Shown: piece after piece, positions 45,001-56,869 of the stretch
Layout of the letters: the number at the start of each line of letters is the position of its first letter
Position numbering within the stretch: the stretch's first letter is position 1
NCBI GenBank assembly: GCA_035079385.1
Contig: JAVHKY010000008.1
Location: 2,650,001-2,714,000, forward strand
Direction of reading: 5' to 3'
DNA: 64,000 bases
DNA from: Aspidiotus rigidus
Lineage: Eukaryota; Arthropoda; Insecta; Hemiptera; Diaspididae
The notes under the pieces: generated by a model
The model's input: the letters and a program-made list of their open reading frames with translations, nothing else
Database searches by the model: none
What the model was told of the DNA's origin: nothing
Translations under genes and position numbers: made by a program

Positions 45001-45900
45001 TCTATTTCAAATGCGAAAAATGTGTACCGCATTCTATAAGATTATTTGCAATATTGTGTTCGATTCTGTTTTTAAACTTTTTTCCCTCGTTATTACTGAT
45101 TATTATTATTACGTATAATTATTCATTATTTTTTAAATTAATTACATAGGCCTACTATCTTTACTGTGTTTTTACTATTACAAGATTACTGCTATCTACT
45201 GCGTGTACGATTATTTACCTTTTATTATCTGTCTGAAGTTGATTTATTTATTTATCATTATTTTATGAAAATTACCCGTTTTGGCGGGAAATAAAACGGA
45301 AATAAATTTGTGCAATGCATTGAAATCAAAAGTGATATTTGTATTACAGTCTTCATTCTGGGACCAGAATAACAAAAGAATGAGGACCTTCCGTCTCGTT
45401 CTATTCCTTAGACTTATTTTATAATTACCACGATGGTCCGGCGTGTGAGATGTTTCATCAAGGTGTGAGCGGGATGAATATCGATACAGACTTTTCCGCA
45501 ATCTTGTTATAATATTTATAACGGTTTAATGAAAAAGATCCGCTGACGAGAACGAATATCAACATCGTGAGAAGTCGCGTAATGGGTAGAATAAACCTCA
45601 AGGATGTCAAATACCTTTTACGATACCTTACTCGTTTCCTGGAGGACGCTGACTCGAACGTGTCACAATTTGTTTGAAGTGTTTCGTCCGAATTTTTATT
45701 TAGAAAGAAATTCATAGAAATAGATGGACCAATTTCCTTGATCGTAACATTCTAGCTTGCAATTGCAATCTGGGTAATCAAGCAAATTTTAAGCAACAGT
45801 GGGTAAGGAGGGGCTCCTCTTTCTTTCAAACTTCCAAATTAAACCATTTGAACAAACTACACCACTCGTGTAGCAGAGTTATATTTACAGCTAATAAGAA
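42030..45900. other. unique intergenic sequence, no gene recognised
   Basis: Non-repetitive, moderately AT-rich. Poly(A)-like AATAAATAAA at 44386-44395. Short ORFs (43016-43264, 44463-44834, 45458-45715) lack domains or exon structure. Could include a very long E93 3' UTR. Confidence 0.45.
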
Positions 45901-46289
45901 TGTGCACTTCTTATCTCAAAATTACAATAGAGACTCGCAACTTATTTCCTGAAGGATTCCTCTCCCTCCCCTACCCCACTAGACAAGAGTTCTGGCTCAT
46001 GAATTCCCATAATTATGTATCAATCTTCTAAATTACTTCACTATTCTTGGATAAAAATACTTGAGGAACTACAGAATCTTATCAGTGTATCGGTGGACAA
46101 AGTCTCCGTGGATGATGTTTCATTTCAAAACCTCTTCCTCATCTCGAGTCTAAATTTTACCAATTTCACAAATCGCCTAGGAAAGCAGTCTCCCCCTTCC
46201 TCTTGGATAATTAAAGGAAACGGTATACCTTTTAAATTGCCTGCTGTCCCCATCAACATGAAGCATTTCGGCAACCTTCTTCGATCCTA

Positions 46290-46670
46290 ATCAAAACCAG
46301 CCGTCTTCATCTTCAAATCGGAATCATTATAAATTCCATCGGCTTCTTCTGCAAATTACCGCAGCTCTCTCGTGGCCATTCCACTTTATTTCCAGCCCTC
46401 CCTTTCTCTTACAATCTAGACTTCATGGCAAGTCTCAAAATTGAGCTGATCCACCAAAACCGACCTTCCTCGTCTTCAAATCTGAACGTTATAAATTCCA
46501 TTGGCTTTTTTTACAAGTTACCGCTCCTCGGACTCGATCATTCCCCTCCATCTCCAGTCCTTTCTTCCTCCTTCGATCTAAACTTCGTGACGAGTCTCAA
46601 GTTTGAGTTGGTCCATTGGCCTGACTCACTACTGAGAGAAGATATCGTTAAGAATCTCACGTAGGCTGGA
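46290..46670 (+). repeat. ~157-bp tandem duplication, two diverged copies
   Basis: TCTTCAAATCGGAATCATTA and TAAATTCCATCGGCTTCTTC near 46300 recur near 46460 with substitutions, followed in both by a C-rich TCCAGCCC/TCCAGTCC stretch, GATCTAAACTT-type sequence and GAGTCTCAA. ORF 46425-46664 is repeat-derived. Confidence 0.7.
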
Positions 46671-47089
46671 GGTATAACTACTATGTATTTGAATGATCTC
46701 CATCCTTCATTCATTCTTACTTTTTCAAATCATTCCTCCTTCTGACTTTTAAATGTTCCTTTTTTTTCGTTCGTTAGATGGCTAAGATGAAGTGTTTAAG
46801 ACGGAGGTATCGAAGTGTAAGAGAGCACACGTTTAAAGAAGAGCGGAGGGATTTCAGTTGGGGGGCATAAGAAGTTGTCGTCAAACTTAGAATTTTATTC
46901 ATGACAATAGGGAGTTCCGATTGATGTGTGATTCTGAGTCTGGTAATAATTGTTTATTCGTGTCTGGATTTTGTAAAGGGAATAGACTTGGGGGTAAAAG
47001 TCGATTTTTCTAAAGTTTGAGTCAAGAATTCGAAATAAGTGCGCGGAAATGACGGTCAGTGATACTTAAAAGGGCAGTAGCTTGTTTAG

Positions 47090-47390
47090 TTGCTTACTCT
47101 GTTACACACCATGTTCGAGTAGACCAGGCAAAGTGACCGAGGATCCAGATGAACATGATTTCAGTGTTAATCGAGGTCAAGGTTTGGAGCATGAGGAGAA
47201 TTCTTTGGGCGAGGGGGTGTGTGGCACTGAGGTCCTTCAGAGAGTGAAGTGAGGAAGATGAATTTACCAAATGGGGAAGGTTCAGAGAGATGAGATATGC
47301 GATCAATTATTGTCATCAGTTCCGCGGTGAATTTGATGCGGTGGGAAATAATGGACCCGGCCATAGAATACGCGTTTTGAACCATCTATA
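47090..47390 (-). pseudogene. LINE RNase H fragment, decayed
   Basis: Minus-strand frames give NAYSMAGSIISHRIKFTAEL (the S-FTAEL RNase H block). In another frame come LVNSSSSLHSLKDLSATHPL and EIMFIWILGHF (the TDS-SL and V-WIPGH blocks). The order matches the RNase H of the LINE at 10.6-12.2 kb, but the copy is frameshifted and its key acidic residues are partly lost. Confidence 0.75.
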
Positions 47391-48119
47391 AGACAAAGGG
47401 AGGTGTTCGAATGTTCTTTAACAAGGTTTTTAATGTGAGTGATATTATTAGACTTTGAGATTTCTGTGAGACCTAAGCAGCTGGTAGGGTGGATGAGGGT
47501 CCAGAGGACATATGAATATTATATAGACGGGGGTCAACTTTCAAATTCGCATATTGTGCTGTGAAGAATGAACCTTAGAACTTTGAAAAACTTTCGCCCA
47601 AAGAATAATGTTTTTCATCTACTGTGGACATGTTTCATGTTTTTTATCTCGACCTTGTCCCTACCTCCGTGATTTGACGTACCTCTCCCTCCACAAGCTA
47701 CGTTTTCCTGTACATCGATGATCGACCTGAAGAAGAAGGGGATTCATGAAACTACAGGCGGGAATAACCTGAGTTGGACACCGTCCACATCTCCCCAAGT
47801 GGTCACACGTGAAAGAGATCATAAACATTCTGCTCAATACTTGATAAAGCCAGAAAAAATCATACTTTCAAGTTGATGGTTCTTACCTATGATCCATGCA
47901 CAACCTTCACATAAGGTATGATTTTTCTTCTCTGACCTCCCAAAGATCCTCTCCATCGTATCTTTTTCTAAGATCTTGTATAAGGCTGCACCTATCTCCT
48001 CTTGTCTCGCCTTTTTTATTTGAATTTGTAACTTGGTAAGAGAAAATAAGGCTACTGACCTTCATGACTTGCGTCTCGCTCCCACAAGACACCTACACAT
48101 ACACACAAGTCATGTAAAG

Positions 48120-48610
48120 TGCCGGATTTAGCATTCTATGGGCTCGCGCCTTAATTTTCGTGGAGATCCCATCGGCGGCCTCTTGAAGACAGAAATTATG
48201 TAATCGAGAGGACATCCATAAATTACTTGTGGCGATTCCTGCAATTTTTTGACCCTCCCGCCTTCCTTAGTAAGATTTTGTGGGATTTGGGTTGGTCCTC
48301 CTTCCCATCGTTCGATCTTATGCGAGATTGTATAAATACAAGTACAACAAAAATTATAATTTTCAGTCATATTTTGATACAGAAACACGTTTTACTTGAA
48401 ATTTGACCTGGTTTTGAAATATTTCAGACTGTATTCTCGTAGGACAAAATTACACGATATTTTCCAAGACCCGCTGCCTCCTCACATAAGATTTGATGAG
48501 ATTTGGCCAGACTCTCTCCTCTCCTTAATGCCTCACGTGATTTATGGACATCCCTCAAGCAGTTCCGGATCAAGCATTTCGTGGGCTCGAAGCATAATGC
48601 TCTGTCCTCG
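48120..48610. repeat. local duplication of a dispersed repeat
   Basis: GCCGGATTTAGCATTCTATG, GGCTCG (48121) and TTCCGGATCAAGCATTTCGTG, GGCTCG (48560) are related to each other. Each is preceded or followed by AAAATTTTTTGACCCTCC/GATTTGGCCAGACTC material. Low-level similarity to 15733 and 28118. No gene supported; overlapping ORFs on both strands are shadows. Confidence 0.4.
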
Positions 48611-48699
48611 AGATCTTGGTACATCCATTCCCCCATCCAGCCATTCAGGCATGCTATAGCTTCATTTTGTGGGACCTTGTCACATTTTTTAGTTCTTGT

Positions 48700-51600
48700 C
48701 TATAAAAATTTTTTTTCGTTTATCTTGATGACAGTGTTCTCGAATCTTTCAGTCACCAACTATACTACGTCAAGCTTTTTTTAAACGAGATTAGCTGTAC
48801 TTTGTTTCTGAAAAACACATCATTCTCCTTTTATTTATTTTTCCGTTTGTTTTTCTCAATTTGACGAGATACAAAAGGGGTAACACGGTGTACCACGGGT
48901 TGTGAGATCAAGATGTAATAATGAAATGAATTAAAGGATTCAACTGATATTTTTGGCCTCACTTTCTTGGCTCGAAGTAGCTCTTGACTCTTCACCCTTT
49001 CCTTTCTGCTTGGTTACAGCAACCTTAAATTGACGGATATTAGTAATGGACTTCCTTTCAGATAAATAGTCCTATAGGAGGAGGCAAAGATTTTTTTTCT
49101 CACTTTTAAAAGAAATTATCAAAAGTTGAACCAAAATCAGAATTTTCATGTACTTACGCCCCTATACGTCATCATATTTTGAGAAGATTCCCCTCGGTCG
49201 TTCTTCTCGCATATTTTTCAGAAATGGGTAGTGAAGGATTTGTTTCAAAATTTACACTCTTTCTCTCATGTATTCATGTCGAGCTCTCACCGTCCCTGGA
49301 AAAATTTGTAGATTATCAATTCCTATTTTCTTTTAAAATGATACTTCACATTCTTCGGTTTCTACAGTCTCTAAACCATACATTTTAACATTGGTCTTCT
49401 TCAGGAGGCTTTTGAAGTGCGACTTGGTGACTTCGTCTGGTTCAGCATCTCTCAAATTTTGATTAATATCATCGCGCGCCGTTCTTCAGTAAGGAATTGA
49501 GAGGTATGGAAAAGCGTGAATGCCCATAATCTGGTGTATGAAAGGTGCGAATATTTTCTAAAAAGAAAGTTCAACTTTTTTCCACCCTCTATAAATTCGA
49601 GAAAACGGGTAAAAATATTTTTAATTCGATTAAATTCATTATTCGTGGAAAAATTATACGCGTACTTTCGGAGTAAAGAAAATTTACTTTTTTTTTTTTT
49701 ATTTCGTCGCCCATTTTCGTTATAATATTATAGGTACGCGCATTAAATTTACGGTACTTTGAAACGACAACTTTTTCATTTCCGCGCGGACGGAAGCTTT
49801 ACGTCGAAAATCTACATTTTCAAATTCTCTCTAAGGCGAACGACCTTATACGTCTGAGGCTCCGTTTTCGTTAGGAAAAAACCTAGTAGCGAAGTAAACC
49901 CTGCCTCCTGTTAACTTGCTTCTATCGGCTCAATGGGTTTAAAAATATTTGTATCGATCGGCTTGGTCATTTCAAAAGGTGTTGCAGAACGCTCTAATGA
50001 AGTCTGCGAAAAACCTACGAGCGTCTGTTTTCGGCTGTTTTTTTTTTTTTTTGAAATTTCTCGTTGCATTTTCCGATTTGTTTTCCCCTCTTTAAAACGT
50101 TTCGACCGTCCACGGATGAAACCTTTTTCGAAAGAGTAAAAAAAATGTACCTATCAAAAATGAATCTATTTCAATTTTGTTCTTTCATCTTATCGGCGAC
50201 ACCTAAAAAAGTACCATTTGCATGATCTCAAATTTTCGAGACGTAGGCATTGCACTTTCAGCTGTAGACCTGCACTCGAAAATATCACTCGCTTTCACAG
50301 CACTTCAATCTCCCCGCTTGCCCGGAAGGAGCAATCGATACGCAATCTCAAATTTACATTAAAAATATTCGAAACTACGTATTAGAATTTCTCCGATTCT
50401 ATCATCTTTATACTGTTTAGTATGTTTGTTGAAGGGATTTCCCTAATTTAATGAAAAATTTACTAAATAAAATTTTTGTGTTCACGTTTACGTATATAGG
50501 TAAATTCTAAAATGTATGATTTATTATACATTATAGTCGGTTAAACTTTTATTTCCTATAGAAATTTCTCTTTTGTTAAATGTGTATGTTACACCATATT
50601 TTCTTCCTAATAAGATGATTTAAAGGGAGAAAAAAATTCTTTGTAAAATCATTATGTTTGTGCAATTTTTTTTTTTTTTTTTCTTAAAAAATAACGCGAA
50701 GCATTGAAATTCTATAGTGTGTATAATCTATATACGTGAGAATAATTTTTAAAAAATGTAAATAATAAAAATTTTCAATTTGTATAATTTTTTTTTTTCT
50801 ATTTTCATTATTTTTGTCGCGTTATTATGATACGCGTCAATTTTAAGAATTTACATTCTTTTGTTATTTATATATTAAATACTTTTCAATTTACTTGATA
50901 TTATTGCTTACTACCCTAAAACTGAGTTCGACAAGATCTTCCAGAAGAATGATAAACAGAAAAACTCTCAACTTATCAATGGCTGTGCTTCGAGGCATAT
51001 TTCAGGTGCGGATTCACCAAGAGTAGGCATGGAATTTTCTCAAGTCAATACAGAGTACAGAATCCAACATATCTCTTCCAGAGGTACTTAGGGTAGCATT
51101 TTATACGTACGAGTACTTACTTTCTCCTCTTCGATGTAATATATATCGATTTTATTAATCGTATAGAATCGATTACATCAATTATATCGACTTTTAATAC
51201 ATTGACCATGATGACGTCATAGCAATGTTCCCATTTACCAATTATTTCTTGGCTCAGTATAAACATTGTATACTGCATATTAGGCTAGGTTTCGCTTGCC
51301 CTAATATGAGCTCAGTGTAAACCTTTGACGTCACACTTCACCCCATCTTATCTGTCTCTGACCCTAGTTTACGACCTCGTATCAGTATTTTTGTAGGAGG
51401 CGTACATAAATCTTGAGGTAGGAGAGGGGATCTATCATAATCTCACCGAATATCATGTGGGAGGGATCTCAAGTTTTTATACAGTCTACAATAATATGTA
51501 TAGCGAAGTAAATTCAATTCCCTACTGATGGACAATTTTTGTCTATATTCTGCTGTGAGTTGCTACTGAAACATAAAGTTTGCTAGCATTCAAAAAATGC

Positions 51601-51880
51601 TGCAAAATTCTGTAGAAAAAATTAGAGACTTTCTCTCGTTGCCATGCAGATTTTGTAAAACTTCGCTTCAGAAAGTAGCCGATAATTTCGTATTTTTTTA
51701 CGGCAGATGCGGAGTTTTACAACATGCAGCTGCAAAATTCAAGTATTCGATTAACTGATGAAAATGCAGAAATTATTTTCTGTGACTGTACACACTCTCT
51801 TTGAATTGAATTTCTGTCCTACTGCTACAACATGCAGCTTGACAATTCAGAGGTCTTTTTGACAATTTTAGCGGCAAAAC
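48700..51880. other. unique sequence without recognised gene
   Basis: Non-repetitive and AT-rich (long T tracts at 49690, 50038, 50668 and 50790). ORFs 49179-49388, 49516-49725 and 49933-50139 are short and unsupported. Confidence 0.5.
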
Positions 51881-52654
51881 CTGACCTACCCTAAAGGAGG
51901 AATTTCGACTTGCAAGCTATATATGATACAGAGGGTATTTGGCAAAATGTTGACCTGCGAATTAAGACGTGATAAGTGAGGGACTTGGAAAATTTAGACT
52001 CTTCGGAACTCCAATTTTTGAATTCAATTCTCTATGTCAGAGCCAATTGTCTGTTGAAATTTTTGGAAGTTCTAAAAGTCCCGTTTATCCGCGTGATTAT
52101 CGTTATTTTCCTCGTCTTCACGCTCTGACTTTTGTGAGTTTCTCCTCTTCTGGAATGGGTACAAAATATCACCCTTGATGACATCACACTCTACTGATCG
52201 TACTTTCCACGTTTCCACGTCTTTAGATATTTTAAGGAATGCGCCCTCATGTTTGTCCTCTTCTCGACCTCTATCTCCTATTGAGGACCTATATGTAAAA
52301 AGAGCGCGCGTCTGTCGAACGCCCTTTTTTCGGAGACCTCGATTTTCGTGCGTTTCAGATCACATACTATCTTTCATGAATTTTTTCTCTTTTTTAAATC
52401 CATGATTTTTTTCATCTGAACAAAAAGTGCATCCGCTGTCATATTTTCATAGACCTCTACTTTGTTTGTAACTAAATGTATTCAAGATATCATTTTTGCA
52501 TCTTATAGAAGAAGAGCCGCTCTTTAATTTTTATTCTTATAATTTTGTTGATTAAACTCGTTGTTGCGGAGATATTGTGCGCTGAAGCTTCAAACTGATT
52601 TTTCTGCGATGAATTTTTCTTCACGTACGCCGTCCTCTATTAACCATCTAAGTA

Positions 52655-53415
52655 CGTTGATGACGTCATGCCATACTCCAACTTGTACAATCAATTGACC
52701 AAGCTTGAACCTACTTCATAGCCAGAAAGAAAGTCTCAGCCTAAAATCCTAGCTGCTTTTGAGGCCAGGGATGAAATTCAGCTTTCACTCCCTTAGTTAT
52801 CGCCTAATTTAATGATTAAAAGCTCAAACTTTCTCTGCCCCCCCACAGAGGTTATTAGCTCCACACTGTTCTGAGTCTCACCCCCCCCCCTCCATCAGTA
52901 GAAGATCAGAGCTCGGGAGTTTTCAACAGTGATTTTGTTTTATCGGTGTTATTTGCCATCCAGCCAGCCGGAAAAGCGAAATTTTTTCAAGTCCCCCTCC
53001 TATCAATGTGACTCGAGAGTCGAAATTTTCACAGGAACCTGTTTTATCGGGGGTTTTTCGGAAAAAACGTCCGGCCGGTCGGCAAAGCTCGGAGCTCGAA
53101 AATTTTCCAAGTCTCCAGAGTTTGGCCTGTGACGTCACAGTTTGATGACGTCATAGGTCGGCATCGTCATGTCACAATCTGATGGCGTCAAAGACCAGTT
53201 TTTCCAAATCCTCTCCTATTATATGTAGTTCCAAAGTCCGGGCCTGTGATATCACAATTTGATGACGGCACAGGTCAAAGCCATTGATGACGTCACAACA
53301 GTCAGATGTAGTCCCGCAACTCGAAATTGGTCTGAACATAAAGAGTCTTGAGCTGAAATGCTGCTCTGGGCCTAGCTTATGTTTAGCCTGAAATTTCATG
53401 ATTCCATAATTAAAG
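52655..53415 (+). repeat. left arm of a large inverted repeat
   Basis: AAGTACGTTGATGACGTCAT, CAATTGACCAAGCTTGAACC and AGCCTAAAATCCTAGCTG (52650-52755), then GACGTCACAACAGTCAG, GAAATTGGTCTGAACATA and GCTTATGTTTAGCCTGAAAT (53285-53395), are found reverse-complemented in 56405-56865. A 52890-53265 segment of minisatellite units, including ACAGG-AA-CCTGT at about 53032, is an extra insertion in this arm. Confidence 0.8.
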
Positions 53416-53896
53416 ACAAAATTAAATTTTGCAACCTCTTTACAAAAGTTCAAAGCTCAACATTTTTCAGGTCTTTCATATTTTGAAGCTTATAGCTCGA
53501 ACGTTTTTCGACTCCTCTATATAGAAGGTTGGAGATCAGAAAATTTTTCCGTGTCCATATATAAAATAAAGGTCATTGATGACGTCAGAAAAGTTGTCCG
53601 CGCACACGAATACTAAGGTTCCTCCCTCCTACTCCAGCAAAACAGAAAGCATTCGCAACACCTTCGAAACCGCAATCCATTGTTCATTAAGCTTAAAATT
53701 CGCTTTCTCAATCATCAAAAGTAGCTCAGATGGCTCCTGAATATTTTCTTGGATATACGTTTTTTCACGCGATACTTTTTCGAGCAGCCTCCGCTCCAAA
53801 AACCATATATGGCTCGAGGTTCGGATAGAAAATTTTCTAAGTCGTCAGAAACCGTGGACATGGGATATTTTTCCCAAATAAGGCCCTTTTAAACAG

Positions 53897-54138
53897 GTAC
53901 AACTGCTTCCCGGACTTGAAGTTGAAGTTTCATCGCTGCGGCAATAGTCGACTGATAAATAAAAAACCGAACGAAATCCATAGCAATGAAAAATCAACGC
54001 ATTCTCAATATCTCCCGCCAAACTCTCTCATTAATCCTTTTTCGCTGCCTACGAATTTCGGTTACAAGTTAAGTATTAACGATAACGAACATTTGAGATA
54101 CGATGTCGGATCAGCAATTCCTGATGGGTCCAATCGAA
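53897..54138 (+). CDS. possible coding exon, unidentified gene (part 1)
   Basis: Open from an acceptor-like TTTTAAACAG (ending 53896) to a strong donor A|GTAAGTACT (54139). It encodes about 80 residues including LKLKFHRCGNSRLINKK, SQYLPPNSLINPFSLPTNFG and AIPDGSNR, ending with one nucleotide of a split codon. The segment is not repeat-derived by eye, although it lies inside the large inverted repeat. It would join in phase to 57851. I recognise no family. Confidence 0.33.
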
Positions 54139-54671
54139 GTAAGTACTTGACTATAGAAAATTAGAATCTCTTATTATTCTTGTACAACCCTTCAAGGACT
54201 TGTACGATCCCAAATCTTAGTTAAATTTATTCTTACGTCAACCTTACTCTCGTTCACGAAACTGACGGGTAGATGTATTCCAAATAGAAGATTCGCTCAA
54301 GCTGACATCGTACACTTTACAACATTTGGGATTATCAAAATTTCTTAATAAATTTCTTTCTAATTATTTATATGCCTTTATATTTTCCTCTGATGAAATT
54401 TCAGCACGTATTCCACTCCTTCAAGCCACTCTAGCTAATCCCCTTCTTCCCATTCCCCACATCTGTCAAAACTAGTAGTTTACAGATACGTAAATTATAC
54501 TTCAGAAAACACGACCGGTTTTGAGAGACATAGCTTCTATCAACAAGACGAATGACAGAATGGATGAAACAATATCACTTTCCTTTTTGTATACGGGTGC
54601 TAAGGGGGAGAATTTATTAGTTATGCCCATCGTCCAAAAAAACGACGGCTTCCTTAACGAAGTTAAATGAG

Positions 54672-54911
54672 AAACACAGGGAACCTGTTCTATGGGTCGA
54701 TTTGGTTTTGGTATTGAGAATTTGATTCAAAATTTGAGTCTCGGAAGAGTCAAAATTTCTCCGAGTTCCCTCCTATCATACATAGCTCGCGAGTCAAAAT
54801 TTTGCGAAGTCGGCTCGAAAGTTTTTTCTCAAGTCCAACTACGACCAGTTTTCGTCGGACGGCGAGACGTAAAATATTTCAAAAAGACCCCTTCTAGAAC
54901 AGGTTTCCTTT
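54672..54911 (+). mobile_element. hairpin-capped element, family B (complete small copy)
   Basis: The left end contains ACAGG-GAA-CCTGT then TCTATGGGTCGATTTGG. The right end reads TAGAACAGG-TTT-CCTTT. AGGGAACCTGTTCTA and the reverse complement of TAGAACAGGTTTCCT differ at one base. Between them are GGTTTTGGTATTGAGAATTT, two minisatellite units, and GGACGGCGAGACG before the right end. It shares its plan with family A but not its terminal sequence. Confidence 0.65.
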
Positions 54912-54988
54912 AAAACTTTCTACGAGTAAAATATGAAGACATTGTTCCATATCTCTCTCATACGTGGTAGTCCCATCCCTCTTTTGTC

Positions 54989-55762
54989 CAAGGGATCCGA
55001 CCAGTTCACCGAAAGATTTTTCACCGAGTAAGTCTTTTTGAATGAATGTACAGAAAGTTCACCTGTCAGTTTTTTTTTCACCGTCAGGAAAGTTCATCTT
55101 CCTTTTTTGAGTTCACTGACACCGACGACAAAATTCATCGTTTTCAATCAGCTGTTCGACTTTTATTTGATACTTTGGTACACCAAATTTTATTTATCAA
55201 ATAATTATTTAAATAGATAATAATTTAATAAAGGAAATTTATTTAATTAAAAATTATCAATATTTTTATAAATTAAATCAATTAAATAAAATTAATAAAT
55301 TATATTTTATTATTTTTAATTATAAGTTTTAATTTATTAAATCAATTTATTTAATTTTAATAAATAATTTTCATTTCAAATGATTATTCAAAAATTATAA
55401 TAATTTAAATTATTTTATTTACTTTGTTTTTGAAAATAAAATTTAATTAAAATATAAAATTAAATGACACTGAAAAATATAAAAATAATATAAAATTTAA
55501 TTTTATTGAATAAAATATCAAAAATAAAATTATTAAATTAATTTTTTATTATTATTAAACTTAAATTAAACTGATTAACCAACTTCTTTAATAAAAATAT
55601 AATCGAATTTCGTCAGTAAACTTTCGTCACGGTGAACTTACCATGTGGTAAACCTCTAGTTCTATTGGATGAATTATCGGTAGGTGAACTTTCTGTAGGT
55701 GAATCTTAATCGGTAAATTTTTTTAGGTGAAAAATCTCTCGGTGAAACACCCTAATCCCTTT
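54989..55762. mobile_element. foldback MITE-like element with AT-rich core
   Basis: Left arm AAGGGATCC, GTTCACCGAAAGATTTTTCACC (split here for length), then TACAGAAAGTTCACCT. The right arm carries the reverse complements (AGGTGAACTTTCTGTAGGTG, AGGTGAAAAATCTCTCGGTG, AATCCCTT). Arms are about 75-100 bp and imperfect. The centre (about 55190-55600) is nearly pure A/T with no coding frame. No transposase, no obvious flanking duplication. Confidence 0.75.
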
Positions 55763-56404
55763 GTGCAAATTCTAAATATGCAGGTAGAACTCCTGTAGGG
55801 TTAGGTGATCAGGCTCACTCTCCTTCCATCATATCAGAATGAACAATAAAGACAAAATCTGGTGCAGCGGCAGCAGTAATGGGTAAGTATGTTGCAGTTC
55901 CCTCTGTAAAGAGGATTAATAAGTTTGTCCTACGAGGATGGGTCAACGTTTGCTATAAGAATAGATGGGTAGCTGTACCTTATAAAAACAAGAGCTCATC
56001 ATAATTACGTGAAATTGTCCCTCGAGGGCCGACCCGATGGAGGAGAAAAAATGCTAGCATGACATGTTAATACCATTTAAAATTATCATTGACTACGATC
56101 TAATTACTGACCTGAAAGTTCTTTAATGGAAATCAATTAAATAATAAAGTAGCGATTGAAGAGATTGAACAAACATTCACGTTCAAATAATCACGTTTCA
56201 ATGTCTTACGCAATATACCAATGAATACAGATAAGTTCCAATGACAATTCTGCTTGAAGTACTTCCAATTTTGTACTTCAATGTGATAGAATGATTCAAA
56301 AGTACACTGTTCCAAGTAAAAGTTTGTCCGTCATATCTTCTTTCATTGTTCAAAAGATGTATTTGTTTAAACAATAAAAGAAGCTAGTCTTTAACTGTGA
56401 AGTA

Positions 56405-56865
56405 ATGAAATTTCAGGCCAAACATAAGCTAGGTCCAGAGGAGCGTTTCAGTTCAAGACTCCGTATGTTCAGACCAATTTCGAACTTTAGGGGCTAGGTA
56501 CATCCTCAGAGAACGTCCACGTCTGACTGTTGTGACGTCATCAATGGCTTTGACCTAATTTAGGGAGTTGAAAAAAATTTCTGATCTCTGATCTTCAAAT
56601 GAAGGCAGAGGTCTTGAAAAAATTGTGAAGGAGGTCCAAAGAAAGTTTGAGCTTTGAACCTTTAAAATAGGCTGTAACTATGGAGGTTAAAGCTGAATTT
56701 TACCCCTGGGCTTAAAAGCTGAGTAACTACTAATACCAAGTTAGGATTTTAGGCTAAGACTCTCTTTCTAACTATGAAGTAGGTTCAAGCTTGGTCAATT
56801 GATTGTACAAATTCGAGTATGGCGTGACGTCATTAATGTACTTGGATTTATTATTTGGAAGATGG
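56405..56865 (-). repeat. right arm of a large inverted repeat
   Basis: Reverse complement of 52655-52840 and 53285-53415. Includes GGCCAAACATAAGCTAGGTC, GTTGTGACGTCATCAATGGC and GTTCAAGCTTGGTCAATTG. The two arms bound about 3-4 kb containing the foldback element, a family B element and the putative exon at 53897. Confidence 0.8.
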
Positions 56866-56869
56866 GTCG

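Noticed and set aside
55190..55600. AT-rich block as a second mitochondrial insertion
   Set aside because: No mitochondrial protein motif or tRNA fold was found on either strand; it is the core of a foldback element.
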